From the NCBI GenBank assembly GCA_023390555.1, contig JAEWCQ010000006.1:62001-126000 (forward strand): a stretch of 64,000 nucleotides of DNA, given 5' to 3'. A program made the position numbers and the translations under genes. Below the pieces are notes generated by a model, which saw only the letters and a program-made list of their open reading frames with translations, was not told the DNA's origin and ran no database searches. The stretch is from Bacillota bacterium (lineage in GTDB: Bacteria > Bacillota > Clostridia > Lachnospirales > Lachnospiraceae). This document shows, in pieces, positions 60,351 through 64,000 of this stretch; the first letter of the stretch is position 1, and every line of letters begins with the position of its first letter.

Positions 60351-61865
60351 ATGGACTGTTTTTTAAAAATGGAAGGCATTACCAAAATGTTTGGGGATGC
60401 ATATGCAAACAAAAATATGAACTTAGATATTAAAGCTGGTGAAGTTCATACCTTATTGGGAGAAAATGGTGCCGGTAAAAGTACTCTTATGAATATTTTA
60501 ATCGGACTCTACCAGCCAACGAGCGGAGACATTTATTTAAAAGATGAAAAAGTCCGAATCGATTCTCCCGCAAAAGCCGTTAAATACGGAATCGGCATGG
60601 TACATCAGCATTTTATGCTTGTGGAAGCGATGACTGTATTTGAAAATATTATTCTGGGCATAACCAAAGATCATTCGCTCTTCATCCAAAAGAACCAAAT
60701 TAAGAAAGAGATTCTGGATTTATCCAATAAATATGGCTTAAATATTGAGATTGACAAACCTGTGACTGAGATATCCGTAGGTGCGCAGCAGCGTGTTGAA
60801 ATTCTAAAAGCACTTTACCGCGGAGCCGAATTATTGATTCTGGATGAGCCGACTGCTGCTCTGACAGATTTGGAAGTAGAAGGTCTTTTTCAGATTATCA
60901 GGCGTTTGATCGCAGAAAACAAATCCGTAATATTCATCTCTCATAAGATGCGGGAAGTTCTTGAAATCAGTGACCGGATTACGATTCTTCGAGCTGGTGA
61001 AACAATAACAACGTTGCGTAAAGATACCACCAATGCCACCGAGCTTGCGAATCTGATGATTGGGAAAGAATTGGTCTCCAGCGATTATAAAAAGGTCTCC
61101 TCCGTCCAGGATTACATCCTGTCCCTGGATAAAGTAAGCTACAACAGCGCTTCAAAACATAACGGAGTGAAAGATATTACTTTGTCTGTTGGTAAAGGCG
61201 AAATTCTTGGAATTGCCGGTGTTGATGGGAACGGTCAATCTCAATTGGCCCAGCTGGTTACGGGAGTAATTGCTCCTGAAAGCGGTGCACTTTATTTAAA
61301 AGGAACCAGGGTGACCAAATTCCAGCCCATTCATTTTATCCAATCCAATGTCTCCCACATTCCGGAAGACCGCAACAAAATGGGCTTAATTGGAAATATG
61401 AGTGTAAAAGAGAATCTGGTTTTGAAAAGTACCGAACGACCACCGATTTCTTTGGGAAAGGGACTCTACATAAAAAAGAATGTGATTCAAGAATTTGCAG
61501 AGCAGATGCAGACGAAATACGATGTCCGCTGTGCCTCCCTGGATCAGGAAATACGTAATCTGTCAGGCGGCAATCAGCAGAAAATCGTATTGGCGAGAGA
61601 ATTAGAAGAATGTCCGGATGTTCTGGTTGCAGTGCACCCGACCAGAGGACTTGATATCGGGGCTACCAAATATGTTCATGACAAAATCATTGAATCCCGT
61701 GACAATGGCTGCGGCGTATTGTTGATCAGTGCTGATTTTGATGAAATATTAAAACTATCCGACCGAATTGCAGTTATGTACGAGGGGAATATCATTGGAA
61801 TTTATTCCGGAGAAAATCCTCCAATCAAAGAAATCTCGCTGGCGATGTCCGGCAAAATATCATAA
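60351..61865 (+). CDS. BMP-type nucleoside ABC importer ATPase (two domains)
   Basis: 504 residues with two ABC domains: Walker A GENGAGKST, signature VGAQQRVEI, Walker B LLILDEPTAALT; second half with a degenerate P-loop (GVDGNGQSQ), signature LSGGNQQKI and a Walker-B-like VAVHPTRGLD. It is the RbsA/NupA-like ATPase of importers that use BMP lipoproteins. Start ATG 60351 follows GGAGGA at 6 bases; TTG 60345 lies within that site. First gene of a four-gene plus-strand unit. Confidence 0.92.
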   Translation: MDCFLKMEGITKMFGDAYANKNMNLDIKAGEVHTLLGENGAGKSTLMNILIGLYQPTSGDIYLKDEKVRIDSPAKAVKYGIGMVHQHFMLVEAMTVFENIILGITKDHSLFIQKNQIKKEILDLSNKYGLNIEIDKPVTEISVGAQQRVEILKALYRGAELLILDEPTAALTDLEVEGLFQIIRRLIAENKSVIFISHKMREVLEISDRITILRAGETITTLRKDTTNATELANLMIGKELVSSDYKKVSSVQDYILSLDKVSYNSASKHNGVKDITLSVGKGEILGIAGVDGNGQSQLAQLVTGVIAPESGALYLKGTRVTKFQPIHFIQSNVSHIPEDRNKMGLIGNMSVKENLVLKSTERPPISLGKGLYIKKNVIQEFAEQMQTKYDVRCASLDQEIRNLSGGNQQKIVLARELEECPDVLVAVHPTRGLDIGATKYVHDKIIESRDNGCGVLLISADFDEILKLSDRIAVMYEGNIIGIYSGENPPIKEISLAMSGKIS

Positions 61866-61879
61866 AGGAGATCTATGCG

Positions 61880-62938
61880 ATGAAGACGAATAATAAATTT
61901 ATTAAAATCCTTGTACCAGCACTATCCATCCTGTGTTCTTTTCTGGTGGGAGCAATCCTGATCGCTGTCGTAGGCGGAAATCCCCTGGAGGCTTATCACT
62001 ACTTATTTCAGGGAGCCTTTGGGAATATCTCCAACTTCGGAGAGACTGTTGTAAAGGCTGTACCTCTTATTTTTACTGGTTTGGCAGCTACGTTTGCATA
62101 TAAATGCGGGGTGTTTAATCTTGGGGCAGAGGGACAGTTTGTGATGGGAGCGGTAGCCAGTATCTGGGTGGCTACAACCGTAACGTTTCTTTCCGGTGTA
62201 CCCCTTCTCATTTTCAGTCTGCTGTGCGGTGCTCTTGCCGGCGGTTTCTGGGGATGTATTCCCGGTATCTTAAAGGTTACCCGCGGATTAAATGAAATGA
62301 TTGTAAGTATCATGTTAAATTATGTTGCAATCCTGTTTATGGGTTATATCTATACGAATCCATTGAGAGACGGCAATCTTCCCCAGACAGCAGCAGTATC
62401 TGTGAAGTTAGCCCGTTTCGTAGGCGGAACCCGAATTCATGCAGGTATTATCATTTCCTTAGTCCTGGCAATTGGGATTCACTATTTTCTATTTTATACC
62501 TCGAAAGGTTTTCAGCTTAGAGCTGTCGGCCTGAATCAGACCGCTTCCTTATATAATGGTTTTCCAGTTAAAAAACTGATGCTGATTTCTTTTATTATGT
62601 CAGGTGCAATCGCAGGACTCGGCGGAAGTGTGGAACTTCACGGGACCCAGTTTCGTTTAATGGCCGGTTTTGGCGATGGATATGGATTTGACGGTGTTGC
62701 AATTGCATTAATCGGTCAGCTGAATCCTCTTGGAACTGTTGCAGTTGCTTACTTATTTGCTGTTTTACGCAGCGGCGCAACGACCATGCAGGTCGGTACC
62801 GGTCTGCCAACTTCTGTCATTGATATTATACAGGCTCTGGTTATTATTTTCGCTGTTGCTGGAAGTGCATTCGTCAACCTTCCGAAAATCAGACAGTTTC
62901 TTACTTCTTTATCACCGAAGTCAAAAAAGGAGGCATAA
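61880..62938 (+). CDS. BMP-type nucleoside ABC importer permease
   Basis: 352 residues, about nine membrane segments. It has the permease motif GLAATFAYKCGVFNLGAEGQF and LNEMIVSIMLNY of the NupP/YufP family, and GAIAGLGGSVELHG toward the end. It forms the channel with the next gene. RBS AAGGAG is upstream. In B. subtilis and Lactococcus such systems carry nucleosides. Confidence 0.92.
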   Translation: MKTNNKFIKILVPALSILCSFLVGAILIAVVGGNPLEAYHYLFQGAFGNISNFGETVVKAVPLIFTGLAATFAYKCGVFNLGAEGQFVMGAVASIWVATTVTFLSGVPLLIFSLLCGALAGGFWGCIPGILKVTRGLNEMIVSIMLNYVAILFMGYIYTNPLRDGNLPQTAAVSVKLARFVGGTRIHAGIIISLVLAIGIHYFLFYTSKGFQLRAVGLNQTASLYNGFPVKKLMLISFIMSGAIAGLGGSVELHGTQFRLMAGFGDGYGFDGVAIALIGQLNPLGTVAVAYLFAVLRSGATTMQVGTGLPTSVIDIIQALVIIFAVAGSAFVNLPKIRQFLTSLSPKSKKEA

Positions 62939-62941
62939 CTC

Positions 62942-63883
62942 ATGCAAGTATTTTTGAATTGGAATTTTATACAGGAATTACTTTTATCTACCTTTCGCAT
63001 GGCCACTCCCTTTTTGATCGTGGCACTGGCAGAGCTGTATTCGGAACGGGCAGGTATGGTAAATATCGGTCTGGACGGTATTATGGCCTTTGGTGCATTG
63101 ATTGGATTTTTAACAAGTTATAGCACCGGCAGTCCTCTTTTGGGTATTCTGGCAGGTGCCGTCGGCGGCATTTTCATTAACCTTGTTTATGCATTCTGCA
63201 CCATTCATCTTGGTGCGGAGCAAATTGTATACGGCATGGCAATCAATATTTTTGCACCTGCACTGGCCTCTTTTTTATACAAAATTAAATTTGGTATCAG
63301 TTCTTCCCTGGTACAGGCAACTTTAATGCAGGCGATGCCAATACCCTATTTAAGTAAAATACCAATGATCGGCAACATCCTGTTTAACCACACCCCTATT
63401 GTTTACCTGGCCTATTTGTTAGTTCCTGTTACCTATATCTTTTTTAACAAGACAAAAGCCGGCTTGAATTATAAAGCCGTAGGCGAGTATCCAAAAGCAG
63501 CTGAATCTCTGGGAATCAACGTAATCCGCATGAAATACATTGCCTGTATCATATGCGGTGGTTTATCCGGTATCGGCGGTGCTTACCTGACCACCTGCTA
63601 TATCAGTACTTATTCGGACGGCGTAGTTGCCGGCCGCGGTTTCATCGCACTATCCGCTGTTATCTTCGGACGATGGATGCCAGGCGGTGTTTTGCTTGCA
63701 GCATTGCTATTCGGTTTTACCGATGCCCTGCAAATTCGTCTCCAGGTCATCAATTCCAATACGCCTTACCAGCTATTGGCAATGATCCCATATCTATGTA
63801 CCCTGTTCGTCCTTGCCTTCTTCGGAATTAAAAAGGCTGGCCCTGCTGCCAACGGCAAGGCATATTTCAGAGAAGAACGTTAA
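62942..63883 (+). CDS. BMP-type nucleoside ABC importer permease
   Basis: 313 residues, about nine membrane segments, NupQ/YufQ-like: LAELYSERAGMVNIGLDG early, VGEYPKAAESLGINV in the middle, GGLSGIGGAYLTTC after it. Partner of the preceding permease, 3 bases downstream of its stop, RBS AAGGAGG. Confidence 0.92.
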   Translation: MQVFLNWNFIQELLLSTFRMATPFLIVALAELYSERAGMVNIGLDGIMAFGALIGFLTSYSTGSPLLGILAGAVGGIFINLVYAFCTIHLGAEQIVYGMAINIFAPALASFLYKIKFGISSSLVQATLMQAMPIPYLSKIPMIGNILFNHTPIVYLAYLLVPVTYIFFNKTKAGLNYKAVGEYPKAAESLGINVIRMKYIACIICGGLSGIGGAYLTTCYISTYSDGVVAGRGFIALSAVIFGRWMPGGVLLAALLFGFTDALQIRLQVINSNTPYQLLAMIPYLCTLFVLAFFGIKKAGPAANGKAYFREER

Positions 63884-63942
63884 TTACTGGCCCGTCCATT
63901 AATTATAGAACTCAAAACCAATTATTTTAGGAGGAAATCGAC

Positions 63943-64000
63943 ATGAAAAAGAAAATTTTGGCACTCGGACTTGTTATCGCTATGTCAGTCACAGCATTGG
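63943..64000 (+). CDS. BMP-type substrate-binding lipoprotein, N-terminal fragment
   Basis: Only the start is in the window: MKKKILALGLVIAMSVTAL, a signal peptide, behind AGGAGG. Being fourth in this operon it is very likely the BMP-family lipoprotein that delivers nucleosides to the importer. The lipobox and the rest lie outside. Confidence 0.8.
   Translation, partial: MKKKILALGLVIAMSVTAL

Overview
The window looks like a Bacillota (clostridial, probably Lachnospiraceae-like) chromosome. The evidence is strong GGAGG-type ribosome binding sites, intrinsic terminators with U-tracts, ECF-type importers, an agr peptide quorum-sensing locus, and CsoR, HxlR and BMP-type nucleoside transporter genes. 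I see no insertion sequence, phage gene, tRNA, rRNA or CRISPR array.

Layout. 1-2456 (minus) is the start of a large secreted protein with NEAT-like (heme-uptake-type) and Big2 domains, cut by the window edge. 2733-3575 (minus) is a DtxR-like regulator. 3743-4505 (plus) is a DUF454-YgbA pair. 4644-6643 is a MarR-MFS efflux operon. 6673-9897 (minus) carries a GNAT acetyltransferase and an ABC-2 exporter. 10100-12047 holds a dispersed repeat, a Nudix gene and a MerR/TipA-like regulator. 12076-19399 (minus) is a compact menaquinone operon read menF-D-H-B-E-C-I. 19452-26762 (minus) holds two YbtP/Q-like ABC half-transporters, an AraC regulator and an ECF importer. 26852-51006 (minus) is a 24-kb siderophore biosynthesis block. 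51003-53962 (minus) is a complete agr system. 54288-60300 holds an amino-acid permease, copper-type P-ATPase with CsoR, small redox genes, HxlR and a second copy of the dispersed repeat. 60351-64000 (plus) is a nucleoside-type (BMP) ABC importer, whose lipoprotein gene is cut by the window end.

The central system is an aryl-capped, three-cysteine thiazoline siderophore locus related to yersiniabactin, pyochelin and the streptococcal equibactin locus, without a PKS module. An aryl-AMP ligase would load an aryl carrier domain. NRPS1 (Cy-A-PCP twice) and NRPS2 (Cy-A-MT-PCP-TE) would add and cyclise three Cys, since all three A domains carry DLYN...IW-type codes. A fused thiazolinyl-imine reductase/methyltransferase, a saccharopine-dehydrogenase-like protein, an external thioesterase and an anchored hydrolase complete the set. 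The block begins with two GT1 glycosyltransferases flanking a hexapeptide O-acetyltransferase, which suggests a glycosylated and acetylated product.

The most unusual point is regulatory. The agr genes (agrA-agrC-agrD-agrB) run directly into the siderophore genes, with a 4-base ATGA overlap between agrB and the first glycosyltransferase. A palindrome of form RTTAGY-N4-RCTAAC occurs upstream of the NEAT protein, the DUF454-YgbA pair, the ECF importer, the first glycosyltransferase and agrA. This suggests one iron regulon, probably controlled by the DtxR-like protein at 2733-3575, joining heme capture, siderophore synthesis, uptake and peptide quorum sensing. The menaquinone genes follow the siderophore transporters on the same strand with no visible terminator. 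They encode isochorismate synthase, which could also feed an aryl-acid pathway.
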